From the NCBI GenBank assembly GCA_021372615.1, contig JAJFUB010000056.1:1-34438 (forward strand): a stretch of 34,438 nucleotides of DNA. The letters run 5' to 3'. The notes under the pieces are model-generated. The model was not told where the DNA came from and ran no database searches. It worked only from the letters and a program-made list of their open reading frames with translations. Positions 1 to 7,948 of this stretch are shown piece by piece. Source of the stretch: a bacterium. GTDB lineage: Bacteria; Armatimonadota; Zipacnadia; Zipacnadales; UBA11051. The translations under genes and the position numbers were made by a program. Each line of letters begins with the position of its first letter. Positions within the stretch are counted from its first letter, which is position 1.

Positions 1-2415
1 GAGCAGGAAGCGGAAGGGACAGCCGCCGTACAGGCCGAGGGCACTGGCGCTCCAGCGATGGTCAGGGCCGAAGGCATGGGCGAGTTGCGTGTGGACCGCC
101 GGGCTGCGCAACACGCCGTCATGCGCCTCGAACGGCTCCCACGAGTAACGCCGGTCCTCGACGGCGGCCATGGCGCGGGCGTGGGCGACCAGGGCGCGGT
201 CCGCGTCGGGCAGCCCTGGCGTCACCGCGTCGAGCAACTCCGCCGCGTCGTGCTGGGTGACGTGTTCGAGCAGCTCGCGCAGGCAGATGACCTCCTGCGG
301 GGGCGGGACGATCTCCGAGAGCTGCCGCTCGCGCGTCGGCAGCGCCCCGGGCGCGAACAGGCGCGTGACCTCATCCACGTAGTGGGAGCGCAGCAGCGGC
401 TCGCCGCCGCTGTCCATGGTCGGGTAGCTCAGGGTCAGGCGGCGCTCGGCGACCGCGCAGGCGAGGAGGAACAGGTAGGTCTCGTCGTCCTGCAGTGCGG
501 CTGAGAGGTCGAGGGGGACGCCCGCGCCACCGAGACGGCGGCGCTCGCGATCATCGAAGAAGGCAGGCTCGTGGCGGGTGGCGGGCCACTGGCCCTCGAC
601 GAGGCCGCCGATGAGAACGTGGGGCCGGCGGAGTTGGCGCGCCCGGTAGGCGTCCAGCACGAGCACCCGCCCGTCGCGCGCGGGGGGCAGGTCGAAGGTC
701 GTGTCGGCGCAGAGGGCGACCAGCTCGCGGCAGAAGGTGGGGAAGGGGATCGCCTCCGGCTCGCCGAGCAACTGGTCGGCATCGGCGACCTGCTGCAGCG
801 CCTGCAGGAACGCCCGGAAGGCAGCGAGGTTGGCGCTGGTCTCGGCGGCCTCGGCCGAGTCCGCCGCGGCGCTGAGGGTGACGCGGCGGCTGAGGCCGAA
901 GTCCTCGAAGGCGGCCAGCAGGCGCCGCACATGCTCGCCGCGCGGCCGCGGCCGGTTGAGCTGGTCGAGACGCTCGGCCAACGCGTTGAAGAGCGTCGCG
1001 GCATGTTCCAGGCGCTGGCGGTCGCGCGCGATGTGCCCGGGGCTGCGAGCTTCGGCGTCCTCGGTCAGCCCCTCGCCCTGGCGCGCCAGTTGCAGCTCCT
1101 GCTGGAGGCGGTCGCGGTAGAGCGCGAACTGCTCGGCCCATCGCCGGCGCCCGCCAATGACCCGCGCCTCGCAGGCCACGATCTCGAACTCTTCGGGCGA
1201 GAGGGGCGGCCGGCCGCCGGACAGCACCGTCAGGTCCACGAAGTTGGACTTCAGGAACTTGACCACATCGCCACGGGTGTAGTCGTCGCGCACGATCTGG
1301 ACGAGGTCGAGGACAGCCTGCACCGAGGGGCGCGCGGCGAGGGGCTCGGCATCCAGCAGCGCCAGCGGTACCCCAGCCTCGCGCGCGACTTCCTGCAGCG
1401 CCCGGCGGACCGGCGGCAGCGCGCGGAAGATCACGCAGATGTCGCCGGGGGCGGCCCCCTCCAGGAGCAGGCCCTTCACCTCACGGATGATCTCGCGCGC
1501 TTCGGCCAGCACGCCCGGGGCCGCCAGCACGGACAGGGCTCCGTCCGCGCTCTCGCGCACCGGCGGACGCAGGCGGAACAGATGGTCCAGCACATGCCGC
1601 AGGGGCGCGGGGCGCTCGTCACAGTGCGACAGCCATTGCACCTGGCTGGCGGGCAACTGCTCCTGCAGGCGCTCCAGGAGCCGCCAGGCCGCCGCGTAGC
1701 CTGCCCGCTGCTCGGGCTCGGGCGACAGGGCCAGCGTGACGACGACCTCGCGGTCGCCCTCCTGCGCGAGATGACACAGCACCTGCAGTTGGGTGGTGGT
1801 GAAGTCGGTGAAGCCGTCCACGAGCACAAGGCGCGCGGCGCCGAAGGGCTGGTCGTGGCCCCGGCTGAGCAGGTGCGTCGCCTGCCAGAACAGGCCGGGC
1901 TCGTCGTAGAGGTTGCGCCGGGTCAGCTCCTGCTGGTAGCGGGCGTAGAAGCGCGCGAGGCCCTGGGCGCGGTCGTCGTCGGGGAAGACGCGGCGCACGG
2001 CGCGGGTAAAGACCTCGGGAGCGACGGCGGCGCGCTTGAGTTCATCCACGAAGGAGCACAGGGCCGGGACGAAGCCCGCGTGGCGGAGGAGATCGGCCGG
2101 CAGAGCCACGTCGGGAGCGGCGGCCAGCCGCTGGGCCAGCAGCAGGCGCTGACGAGGCTCCAGCGGGGAGAGCGGGTCGCGGTTGCTGCGCAGCAGCGCG
2201 TGCGCCAGATCATTGAAGGACATGATCCGGGCGTCGTAGAGGCCGCCCGTCTCGCGGGCGACCGCCTCACGCGCGTCCGCCAGCGCGGGCGCGTCGGGCA
2301 GCAGCAGGATGACGCTGTCGCTGCCGCCCTCGCGCACGGCTGTCAGGTGACGCGCGCGCACCGCGCGCGTCTTGCCGCAGCCGGGCGGACCGCACAGGAT
2401 GGTGATCGCAGCCAT
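1..2415 (-). CDS. AddB-like helicase/PD-(D/E)XK nuclease family protein, 3' end cut by window
   Basis: The frame is open from an ATG at 2415 to base 1 without a stop, giving 805 residues with the C-terminus outside the window. Residues 9-16 form a Walker A loop (GPPGCGKT). A Walker-B-like strand with VDGFTDFTTTQ follows near residue 180, as in AddB (VDGF..FTP.Q). Later come the GLVEGQWP motif, the strand LTLSYP and finally SASALGLYGGCPFRF. In AddB/RecB-type nucleases this last motif opens the C-terminal nuclease domain, and its Cys is an Fe-S ligand. The catalytic PD-(D/E)XK residues would lie beyond the edge. The expected role is double-strand break end processing for recombination. It begins 15 bp after the stop of the upstream secreted hydrolase gene on the same strand, so co-transcription is possible although the functions are unrelated. 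No AddA partner is visible. A different RecB-like exonuclease subfamily is the main alternative. Confidence 0.85.
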   Translation of the reverse strand, partial: MAAITILCGPPGCGKTRAVRARHLTAVREGGSDSVILLLPDAPALADAREAVARETGGLYDARIMSFNDLAHALLRSNRDPLSPLEPRQRLLLAQRLAAAPDVALPADLLRHAGFVPALCSFVDELKRAAVAPEVFTRAVRRVFPDDDRAQGLARFYARYQQELTRRNLYDEPGLFWQATHLLSRGHDQPFGAARLVLVDGFTDFTTTQLQVLCHLAQEGDREVVVTLALSPEPEQRAGYAAAWRLLERLQEQLPASQVQWLSHCDERPAPLRHVLDHLFRLRPPVRESADGALSVLAAPGVLAEAREIIREVKGLLLEGAAPGDICVIFRALPPVRRALQEVAREAGVPLALLDAEPLAARPSVQAVLDLVQIVRDDYTRGDVVKFLKSNFVDLTVLSGGRPPLSPEEFEIVACEARVIGGRRRWAEQFALYRDRLQQELQLARQGEGLTEDAEARSPGHIARDRQRLEHAATLFNALAERLDQLNRPRPRGEHVRRLLAAFEDFGLSRRVTLSAAADSAEAAETSANLAAFRAFLQALQQVADADQLLGEPEAIPFPTFCRELVALCADTTFDLPPARDGRVLVLDAYRARQLRRPHVLIGGLVEGQWPATRHEPAFFDDRERRRLGGAGVPLDLSAALQDDETYLFLLACAVAERRLTLSYPTMDSGGEPLLRSHYVDEVTRLFAPGALPTRERQLSEIVPPPQEVICLRELLEHVTQHDAAELLDAVTPGLPDADRALVAHARAMAAVEDRRYSWEPFEAHDGVLRSPAVHTQLAHAFGPDHRWSASALGLYGGCPFRFLL

Positions 2416-2430
2416 CGGCCAGCCCCCCGG

Positions 2431-5400
2431 CTACTTCGCCGGTATGATGATCGCTTCGCCGGGCCAGTGCAGCGCGGCGCGGAAGAGCATCTGGTTGGCG
2501 ACCGTCTGCTCATCCACCGTCACGCTGATCTCCTGCGCCCCGACCGGCGGGTTGCCCTGCGGTGTGATGCGCACCTTCTCCTTGCCCGCCGGGTACAGCC
2601 AGCAGTCCGTGGGGCTGCGCATGACGAGGCGGTCGCCGCCACTCATCTGCACCGGGAAGGTGACGCGCTCGCCGTTGACGATCAGCGTCGGGTTGGCCGT
2701 CGCCGTCGCAGCCGACAGGACCTTCAGGCCGTCGAGGAGGCAATGCGAGGTCGTGTTCGCGGGCATGCTGTTGTAGTAGAAGTTGAGGCTGACGATCTTC
2801 GTGTAGTCAAGTTTGGCCGGGTCGGGTCGCCGCAGCTCGATGAAGCGCCAGCCGGTCCAGCTGATCGCGATGTACTGATCCTGCGGCGTGCCGGCGGCGT
2901 CCCAGAGCTGCACCTTGAGCGCCTCGCCCTTGCCATCGCCCTTCACCCACAGGCCGAGATACTCGTAGTTCTTCAACTCCAGGGGCGGGTCGAAGCGGCG
3001 GCCGAAGGTGGCCCAGCCGCTGGCGCTGGGCAGCGTCGAGGTGGCCTTGAAGCTGCAGGCGGTCCGGCCCTCCTTGACGTCATCGGTGATGAGCTTGACC
3101 TCCTGCGTGACGCCCTGGCTGGTGGCGCGGCTGCCGTCGGTGGCCGGGTTGTACAGGTGGGTGTCCAGCGCCTTGCTGTCGCCGGGCAGGGCCTGCTCGA
3201 ACAGCTCCAGCGGCTGCCCCTGGGCATACTGCGGGCCCGGCTTCACAACCGGCCCGGCCTCCAGTTGCAGCTCGATCTGCGCCGGGGTCTTGCGCTCGTT
3301 CTTGACCTGCAACACCGCCGGCATGTCCACCTCGGTGGTGTTCTCGCGGTCATCGTGCACCAGGCGCTTTTGCGCGGGCATGCTGCCGAAGTCCGTGTAG
3401 CGCACCGGGACGAGGGCGTCCTGGCCCTGCACCTTGCTCAGGCGCCACTCCTGGTCGGGCGACTGCATCTGCCGGCGCACCTCGACCGGCACGCGACCCG
3501 AGAGCCGCAGATCCTCCCAGCGGGCGATCGTGTCAATCATCTCCAGGGCCTGCGGCACGGTGCGCAGCGCCTGGGTGGTCGTCTCCACCGAAACCGAGCT
3601 ATCGAAGGCCACCGACCGCGAGCAGACATACTCGATGTCGTCGGGGCGGATGTTGGGGTTGATGCCATACCAGCCGATGTCCAGCGGCATGAAGTTGCTG
3701 AAGAGCCACTGGAAGCCCGGGGTGCGCTTGGCCAGGTAGAGCTTGATGTCGCGGAAGCCGTCGGCCGAGGCGCTGCGGGACAGCAGGTGCCACGAATAGG
3801 GGGAGAAGCTGGAGCCCTGGGCGATGATGTCCTTCTTCTTGAACCGCTCGTAGTAGGCCATCTGCAGGCGGGCGTTGTAGTAGGCGTGGTCGCCCTGCAG
3901 CCACTCGGAGCCGTCGAAGTAGATGCCGTCGCAGTTGCAGTAGTTCCATGTGCGGGCCACGTTGTCGGCCACGCGGTCAATGAGATCGGTGTGGGTGTCC
4001 ATCAGGAACAGGCCGTAGGCGCGATAGAGGTGCTTGACGGCGGCGCCGGCCTGGTGGGGCGCGGCCTGGCTCTTGTTCCAGCCGCGCTTGCACCCGCCAA
4101 AGCCATAGGGCGGGTCGAGCTTGATCGAGGAGTACTGCACCATCTCGTCGCCGATGCGCAGGATCGTGCCCGTGCCGCGGTAGCCGCCGTCCTCGGTGGG
4201 GAACTTGTCGGGAGGCTCCCTGGTGGGGATGAAGGTGGCCTGCTCGTCCACATCGCCGGCCAGCTCGGCCTGCATGTCTACGTAGATGCCGCTATCGGGC
4301 ACCGGCGTGACCAGCGGGTCGCCAGGGCTGATCCCGGCCGTGAGCATGTGCAATCCCACCGGGAAGCCGGCCTTCTGGATCTTGGCGATGGTGGCCTTCA
4401 GTCCCGCCGGACCGTGGGGGAAGTTCTTCTCATTGATGATGAAGCTGCCGCTGCCGTGCGACCAGTCATGCTCGACGATCAGCACATAGCCGAAGTGCCC
4501 GCGCTTGGCGTAGCCGATGACCTCGTCCACGTTGTCCTCGGTCAGGTCGCAGATGAACAGGTACGACTGCTTCATCACGCGCGAGAGCTTCCCGGGCTTG
4601 CCGCCCAGTTGCGGCGAGGGCAGGCCATAGGTCTTCTCGACCTGCTGCATGACCGAGGCGAACTGCGGGCGCGGGCAGGCGATGAGCGCACACCCGCGCA
4701 CGAGGCTGGGGCCATACAGCTTGCGGCTGAGGTCGGGATAGGTGCAGACAAAGTTCACATTGTCGGCGTCGGCCTGCCGCAGGACCTGCTGGCCGTCGAA
4801 GTTGAGCGTCTGCAGGCACTCGATGGCCGCGTCATCGTAGGTGGCGGCGATGGTGCCGGCGATGGTCGGCAGCTTGGGGACCTGCAGGTCAAACAGCGTG
4901 ATCGCCTGTAGATCGGCCGGCTCCACCGCCTTGAGGACAAAGCCCATGAAGAGGGGCTGAGCCTGCCACTGCACGCGGGCCTGGGCCTGCTTGTCCCCGA
5001 AGGTCACGGTCAGGAGGTCCCCGCTCTTGCTGACGCCGCTGGCGGGGAGGTTCCAGGCGCCGGTCTGGGCGCGCATGAAGGGCCGCGGCGCCCCGGCCAC
5101 GCGCTCGGCGTTGAGGGTCTTGTCGAAGAAGGACTTCACCGAGCCATCGGCCGACAGCGTCAGCCGGCAGCCCTGGTTCTCGAGCACCACATCGGGTCCG
5201 CTCATGCTCGTTCGCTCCACCTTTCGCAGGGCCACGTCGTCCACCGTGACCCCGGCCTGGCCTGTTGAGAGCACGACTGTGATCTGCGTCACCTGCGGGT
5301 CGGTCACCAGATGGAAGCCCCCGCCCTGCCGCCACTGCGCCCCGGCGCGCACCGTCGTGACCGCGGCCGTGGTCCGCAGCCACTTCTGACCGGCGCCGTA

Positions 5401-5742
5401 CTCATAGAACGTGAGGTCCACCGCGCCGCCCTTCGCCCACGCGGACAGCTCGTAGACGTCGCCTGCCTGCACCGGGAACGTCGCGCCCAGTAGATGCGCG
5501 GGGTTCTTCCCGCCGGCGGCGAAGCGCACGGCATACTTGCCCCCGTGGGCGTCCTCGACGAGGCCGACCGGCCCGCCACACTGGGCGTTGTAGCCCCACT
5601 TGTCGGGCAGGAGCTTGGTCTGAAGCTGCCACCCGGCGGGGGCCTTGTCCGTGGTGACGGCCTGTTCGAAGTCCCCGTTGACGAGCTGAGCATGGGCGGC
5701 GACCGCGGCGACGAGGGCGGCGAGGATGAGCAGCATGCGCAT
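2431..5742 (-). CDS. Large secreted TIM-barrel glycoside-hydrolase-like protein with N-terminal carbohydrate-binding-like domain
   Basis: It has 1103 residues. The ATG at 5742 is chosen because GGAGG lies 8 bases upstream and a signal peptide follows at once (MRMLLILAALVAAVAAHA). Upstream in-frame codons are repeat DNA shared with an unrelated gene. Residues about 20-165 begin LVNGDFEQ and end VTVDDVAL, the pattern of CBM4/9-like jelly rolls. The centre looks like a (beta/alpha)8 barrel, with a DGIYFDGSE strand at residues 605-613 resembling alpha-galactosidase/clan-D-like proteins. A preceding segment (LRIGDEMVQYSSI, then GCKRGW) recurs, as I recall, in uncharacterised glycan-degradation proteins. 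The C-terminal third looks beta-rich and includes a WDAAGTPQDQY..WTGWRFIELRRPD stretch typical of carbohydrate-binding domains. I cannot assign a numbered GH family or substrate. It is likely exported to the periplasm or cell surface. Confidence 0.8.
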   Translation of the reverse strand: MRMLLILAALVAAVAAHAQLVNGDFEQAVTTDKAPAGWQLQTKLLPDKWGYNAQCGGPVGLVEDAHGGKYAVRFAAGGKNPAHLLGATFPVQAGDVYELSAWAKGGAVDLTFYEYGAGQKWLRTTAAVTTVRAGAQWRQGGGFHLVTDPQVTQITVVLSTGQAGVTVDDVALRKVERTSMSGPDVVLENQGCRLTLSADGSVKSFFDKTLNAERVAGAPRPFMRAQTGAWNLPASGVSKSGDLLTVTFGDKQAQARVQWQAQPLFMGFVLKAVEPADLQAITLFDLQVPKLPTIAGTIAATYDDAAIECLQTLNFDGQQVLRQADADNVNFVCTYPDLSRKLYGPSLVRGCALIACPRPQFASVMQQVEKTYGLPSPQLGGKPGKLSRVMKQSYLFICDLTEDNVDEVIGYAKRGHFGYVLIVEHDWSHGSGSFIINEKNFPHGPAGLKATIAKIQKAGFPVGLHMLTAGISPGDPLVTPVPDSGIYVDMQAELAGDVDEQATFIPTREPPDKFPTEDGGYRGTGTILRIGDEMVQYSSIKLDPPYGFGGCKRGWNKSQAAPHQAGAAVKHLYRAYGLFLMDTHTDLIDRVADNVARTWNYCNCDGIYFDGSEWLQGDHAYYNARLQMAYYERFKKKDIIAQGSSFSPYSWHLLSRSASADGFRDIKLYLAKRTPGFQWLFSNFMPLDIGWYGINPNIRPDDIEYVCSRSVAFDSSVSVETTTQALRTVPQALEMIDTIARWEDLRLSGRVPVEVRRQMQSPDQEWRLSKVQGQDALVPVRYTDFGSMPAQKRLVHDDRENTTEVDMPAVLQVKNERKTPAQIELQLEAGPVVKPGPQYAQGQPLELFEQALPGDSKALDTHLYNPATDGSRATSQGVTQEVKLITDDVKEGRTACSFKATSTLPSASGWATFGRRFDPPLELKNYEYLGLWVKGDGKGEALKVQLWDAAGTPQDQYIAISWTGWRFIELRRPDPAKLDYTKIVSLNFYYNSMPANTTSHCLLDGLKVLSAATATANPTLIVNGERVTFPVQMSGGDRLVMRSPTDCWLYPAGKEKVRITPQGNPPVGAQEISVTVDEQTVANQMLFRAALHWPGEAIIIPAK

Positions 5743-6052
5743 GAACGTGACCTCCGGCGGCCCCTTCGGGGCGCGCGTATGGGTGAGCGCGTCGCGTTCC
5801 GTGGGGTGCCGCCCACGGCTACGTACGATGGCCCGCTTCGCGGGCATGAACGGCACGGTTAGCACGGGCTGCTGACCGTGGGCTGCCGCCCACGGCTACA
5901 TACGGTGGCCCGCTTCGCAGGCATGGACAGCGCGGCCGTCGGCGCCGAAGGCGCCCGCGTGCGTAGCCACGGGCGTGAGCCCGTGGGTGCGAGCGTCCCT
6001 CCTCCATCGTCCGTCGGCTAACGTTGCCGGCGCCCCAAAGGGGCCGCCGGGC
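5743..6052. repeat. Intergenic cluster of RAYT-type palindromes (REP/BIME-like)
   Basis: This 310-bp stretch has no convincing gene. It holds three hairpins of one family. Those at 5799-5822 and 5876-5899 point one way and that at 5963-5986 points the other. Each is an 8-bp stem with a 4-nt loop and a GTAG foot on the strand read toward the hairpin. The 5799 copy has one stem mismatch. Two accessory hairpins accompany them: GGCCCCTTCGGGGC-type (about 5759-5772, variants at 5943-5956 and 6031-6044) and GCCCGCTTCGCGGGC-type (5830-5844 and, with one change, 5907-5921). The block 5759-5850 recurs as a diverged direct repeat at 6520-6609 on the other side of the transposase gene. The ribosome-binding site of the secreted hydrolase gene lies at its left end. 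Confidence 0.85.
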
Positions 6053-6505
6053 TCACTGCCAGATGTACCGCGGATCGTAGGCCACGCCGTGCTGTTCCAG
6101 GAACGCCACAAACTCCTCCTCGAAGGTGCGTTCCCGGTGGTGAGCCTCCTGGCCGGCGAGATAGCGTGTGAGTCCGTCAACCTCACTGCGCCCGACGGTG
6201 AAGGCGCCATAGCCATCCTGCCAGCCGAAGCCCACAGCCAACGCGACGGTCTCGCTGAGCCAGCGCGAGGAGTTCGACTTGATGTCGCGCATCATGTCCG
6301 AGATGGTGCGGTCCTTGGGCATGACGGCGAGCAGGTGCAGATGGTTGTCGGTGCCGCCGGCCGCGAGCAGTTGGCCCTTGCGGTTGCGCAGGATGCCGCC
6401 GATGTATTCGAACAGCCGCGGCCGGGCCGCGGCGGCAAGCAGAGGCCGCCGCTCCTTGGTGCTGAAGATGAGATGATAGCGCAGACACGTGAACGATCCT
6501 GCCAT
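6053..6505 (-). CDS. REP-associated tyrosine transposase (RAYT, IS200-like Y1 family)
   Basis: It has 150 residues, the usual length for this family, and appears intact. The first strand carries YHLIFSTKERRP. The HUH metal/DNA-binding motif is HLH at residues 55-57 (in DNHLHLLA). The region WQDGYGAFTVGRSEVDGL leads to the presumed catalytic tyrosine, Tyr115, in RYLAGQEAHH. The tail LEQHGVAYDPRYIW is the standard C-terminal signature of RAYTs. RAYTs are domesticated relatives of IS200/IS605 transposases that nick or join single-stranded REP hairpins carrying a GTAG or GGAG foot. Exactly such hairpins flank this gene on both sides. The ATG at 6505 is chosen over upstream codons because those lie in the repeat. 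The stop sits next to a GGCCCC-type hairpin. It probably acts only on REPs rather than mobilising itself. Confidence 0.93.
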   Translation of the reverse strand: MAGSFTCLRYHLIFSTKERRPLLAAAARPRLFEYIGGILRNRKGQLLAAGGTDNHLHLLAVMPKDRTISDMMRDIKSNSSRWLSETVALAVGFGWQDGYGAFTVGRSEVDGLTRYLAGQEAHHRERTFEEEFVAFLEQHGVAYDPRYIWQ

Positions 6506-6604
6506 GGTTCCCCCTCGGACGGCCCCTTCGGGGCGCACGTGGTATGACGGGTCGCGATCCGTGGGCTGCCGCCCACGGCTACGCACGATGGCCCGCTTCG
6601 CGGG
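6506..6604. repeat. Upstream REP/BIME-like copy flanking the RAYT gene
   Basis: This is the second copy of the roughly 90-bp block seen left of the transposase. It has a GGCCCC/GGGGC hairpin near 6520-6533, a 25-base spacer, the REP hairpin at 6559-6582 (stem CCGTGGGC/GCCCACGG, loop TGCC, followed by CTAC, which is GTAG on the other strand), and a GCCCGCTTCGCGGGC hairpin at 6591-6605. It is in direct orientation relative to 5759-5850. Confidence 0.85.
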
Positions 6605-6786
6605 CACGGACATCACAGCATGGACATCACAGCACGGACATCACAGCATGGACATCACAGCATGGACATCACAGCATGGACATCACAGCATGGACATCAC
6701 AGCATGGACGGCACAGCATGGACGGCGCGGCACGTACGTCACGGCGCGTACATCACGGCGCGTACGCCACGGCGCGTACGCCACGG
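6605..6786. repeat. 14-bp tandem repeat array, 13 units
   Basis: There are thirteen consecutive units of exactly 14 bp. Units 1-7 are nearly identical (consensus CATGGACATCACAG, with CACGG in units 1 and 3). Units 8-9 change to GACGGC. Units 10-13 are diverged (for example CGCGTACGCCACGG, twice), so the array decays left to right while keeping length register. Because 14 is not a multiple of three, all plus-strand frames stay open and give spurious peptides. The first unit starts at the end of the flanking GCCCGC hairpin; a similar CATGGAC follows the sister hairpin at 5921. The array therefore probably expanded from the tail of the REP-like block. Confidence 0.93.
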
Positions 6787-6873
6787 TGGTCCTCATACGA
6801 CAACGATCCGCGTTGCAGGAATATTGCCTGCGTTCGCGGCAGAGTCCTGCAACTCTGTTGCGGGGTGAACGTC
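6787..6873 (+). promoter_or_regulatory. Leader of the oxidoreductase gene with a 9-bp inverted repeat
   Basis: Between the tandem array and the start codon at 6874 lies a perfect inverted repeat, GTTGCAGGA at 6812-6820 and TCCTGCAAC at 6845-6853, with 24 bases between. It could be an operator, a leader hairpin or another dispersed palindrome. No clear sigma-70 promoter was seen. The GGGGTG at 6862-6867 is the likely ribosome-binding site. Confidence 0.35.
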
Positions 6874-7923
6874 ATGGGTTCTGTCCGGGTCGCCTTCGTC
6901 GGTACCGGCAACATGGGCCAGTGCGCCCATCTGCGGCACTACGCCGCTTCGCCTGACTGTGAGGTCATCGCCCTCGCCGAGCTGCGGCCTGGACTGGCCG
7001 CGCGGGTCGCGGCGCGCTATGGCGTGCCACGGGTGTATGCCGACCATCGCGACCTGCTGGCTCACGAGCAGCCCGAGGCCCTCGTCTGTGTCCAGCCCTT
7101 CACGCGCTATGGCACGCTCCTGCCCGAGCTACTCCAGTCCGGGCTGCCTGTGCTCATCGAGAAGCCCCTGGCCTCGTCGGTGGAGCAGGCCGAGAAGATT
7201 GTGGCCGCCGCCGAGGCCCGGGGCACGTGGATCATGGTCGGCTACCACAAGCGCAGCGATCCGGCAACCATGCGCGCCCGCGAGGAGATCGAGCGGCTGC
7301 GGCAGACCGGCGAGCTGGGGCGGATGACCTATGTGCGCGTCTCCATGCCGCCGGGCGACTGGATCGCCGGGGGCTTCGTGGATCTGTTGCACAGCGATGA
7401 GAGCCTCCCGCCGCTGCAGACCGATCCGCCGCCGACGGACATGACCCCCGAGCAGTTCCAGGACTACCTGCGCTTCGTCAACTACTACATTCACCAGGTG
7501 AACCTGCTGCGGCATCTGGTCGGGGAGGACTACGAGGTGACGCACGCCGACCCGGCCGGGGTGCTGCTGGTGGCGCGCAGCGCCAGCGGGGTGCCGGCGA
7601 TCATCGAGATGCAGGCCTACCAGACCAGCCGCGACTGGCAGGAGGCGGCGCTGGTGTGCTTCGAGCGGGGGTGGGTGCGGGTGGAGCTGCCGGCGCCGGT
7701 GTCGCTGAACCGCGCCGGGCGGGTCACGTTCCTCCGCGATCCGGGCCAGGGCGCCGAGCCGCAGATGATCGAGCCCGTGTTGCCCACGGTCAGCGCCATG
7801 CAGCAGCAGGCGGCGAACTTCCTGAAGGCCGTGCGCGGGGAAGCCCCGGCCCCGTGCCTGGCGCCCGAGGCCCTGCGCGACCTCGTGGTCGCCCGGGACT
7901 ATGTGAGGCTGTTCTGGGGCTAG
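6874..7923 (+). CDS. Gfo/Idh/MocA family oxidoreductase
   Basis: It has 349 residues, normal for the family. The N-terminal Rossmann fold begins VRVAFVGTGNMG, with the GxGxxG dinucleotide loop at residues 10-15. The family signature EKP is at 96-98 (LIEKPLAS). A second conserved basic stretch, MVGYHKRSDP, leads into the C-terminal alpha/beta substrate domain. These enzymes use NAD(P) to oxidise or reduce sugars, inositols or their derivatives in the cytoplasm; the substrate cannot be named here. The ATG at 6874 is preferred over an in-frame GTG at 6865 because GGGGTG then sits 6 bases upstream. Longer in-frame extensions run into the tandem repeat and are not real. The TAG stop lies in the left arm of a palindrome shared with the convergent copper ATPase gene. 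Confidence 0.92.
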   Translation: MGSVRVAFVGTGNMGQCAHLRHYAASPDCEVIALAELRPGLAARVAARYGVPRVYADHRDLLAHEQPEALVCVQPFTRYGTLLPELLQSGLPVLIEKPLASSVEQAEKIVAAAEARGTWIMVGYHKRSDPATMRAREEIERLRQTGELGRMTYVRVSMPPGDWIAGGFVDLLHSDESLPPLQTDPPPTDMTPEQFQDYLRFVNYYIHQVNLLRHLVGEDYEVTHADPAGVLLVARSASGVPAIIEMQAYQTSRDWQEAALVCFERGWVRVELPAPVSLNRAGRVTFLRDPGQGAEPQMIEPVLPTVSAMQQQAANFLKAVRGEAPAPCLAPEALRDLVVARDYVRLFWG

Positions 7924-7948
7924 GGCGGGGTACAAGCCCCCGCCCTAC
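7921..7948. repeat. GTAG-footed palindrome between convergent genes, containing both stop codons
   Basis: The arms TAGGGCGGGG and CCCCCGCCCTA enclose a short loop. The left arm starts with the TAG stop of the plus-strand oxidoreductase (7921-7923). The right arm supplies the TAG stop of the minus-strand ATPase (7947-7945), where it reads GTAG then GGCGGGG. The GC-rich stem could also act as a bidirectional transcription barrier, but there is no clear U tract. Related copies lie at 8640-8666, 21867-21893 and 21918-21942. Confidence 0.85.

Noticed and set aside
571-4911. A 1446-codon open frame on the plus strand
   Set aside because: It is antisense to the AddB-like and secreted hydrolase genes, which show Walker A, Fe-S and signal-peptide features on the minus strand. 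GC-rich third positions keep the opposite frame open. Its translation is low-complexity and spans two genes.
5743-5865. An N-terminal extension of the 1103-residue protein, and a similar one (6506-6616) on the transposase
   Set aside because: Both extensions share the peptide PAKRAIVRSRGR because they translate the same REP block. Two unrelated proteins would not share a real N-terminus, and good ribosome-binding sites lie at the shorter starts.
6605-6786. A possible CRISPR array
   Set aside because: Units are contiguous 14-mers without spacers and no cas genes are present.
6544-6873. A 110-residue N-terminal extension of the oxidoreductase, HGHHSMDITAW-like
   Set aside because: It is translated from the 14-bp tandem repeat, open in all three frames; the family starts at VRVAFVGTG.
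7924-7944. A canonical intrinsic terminator between the oxidoreductase and copA
   Set aside because: The stem is strong but neither strand shows a U tract, and the same palindrome occurs elsewhere as a dispersed repeat; kept as a repeat only.
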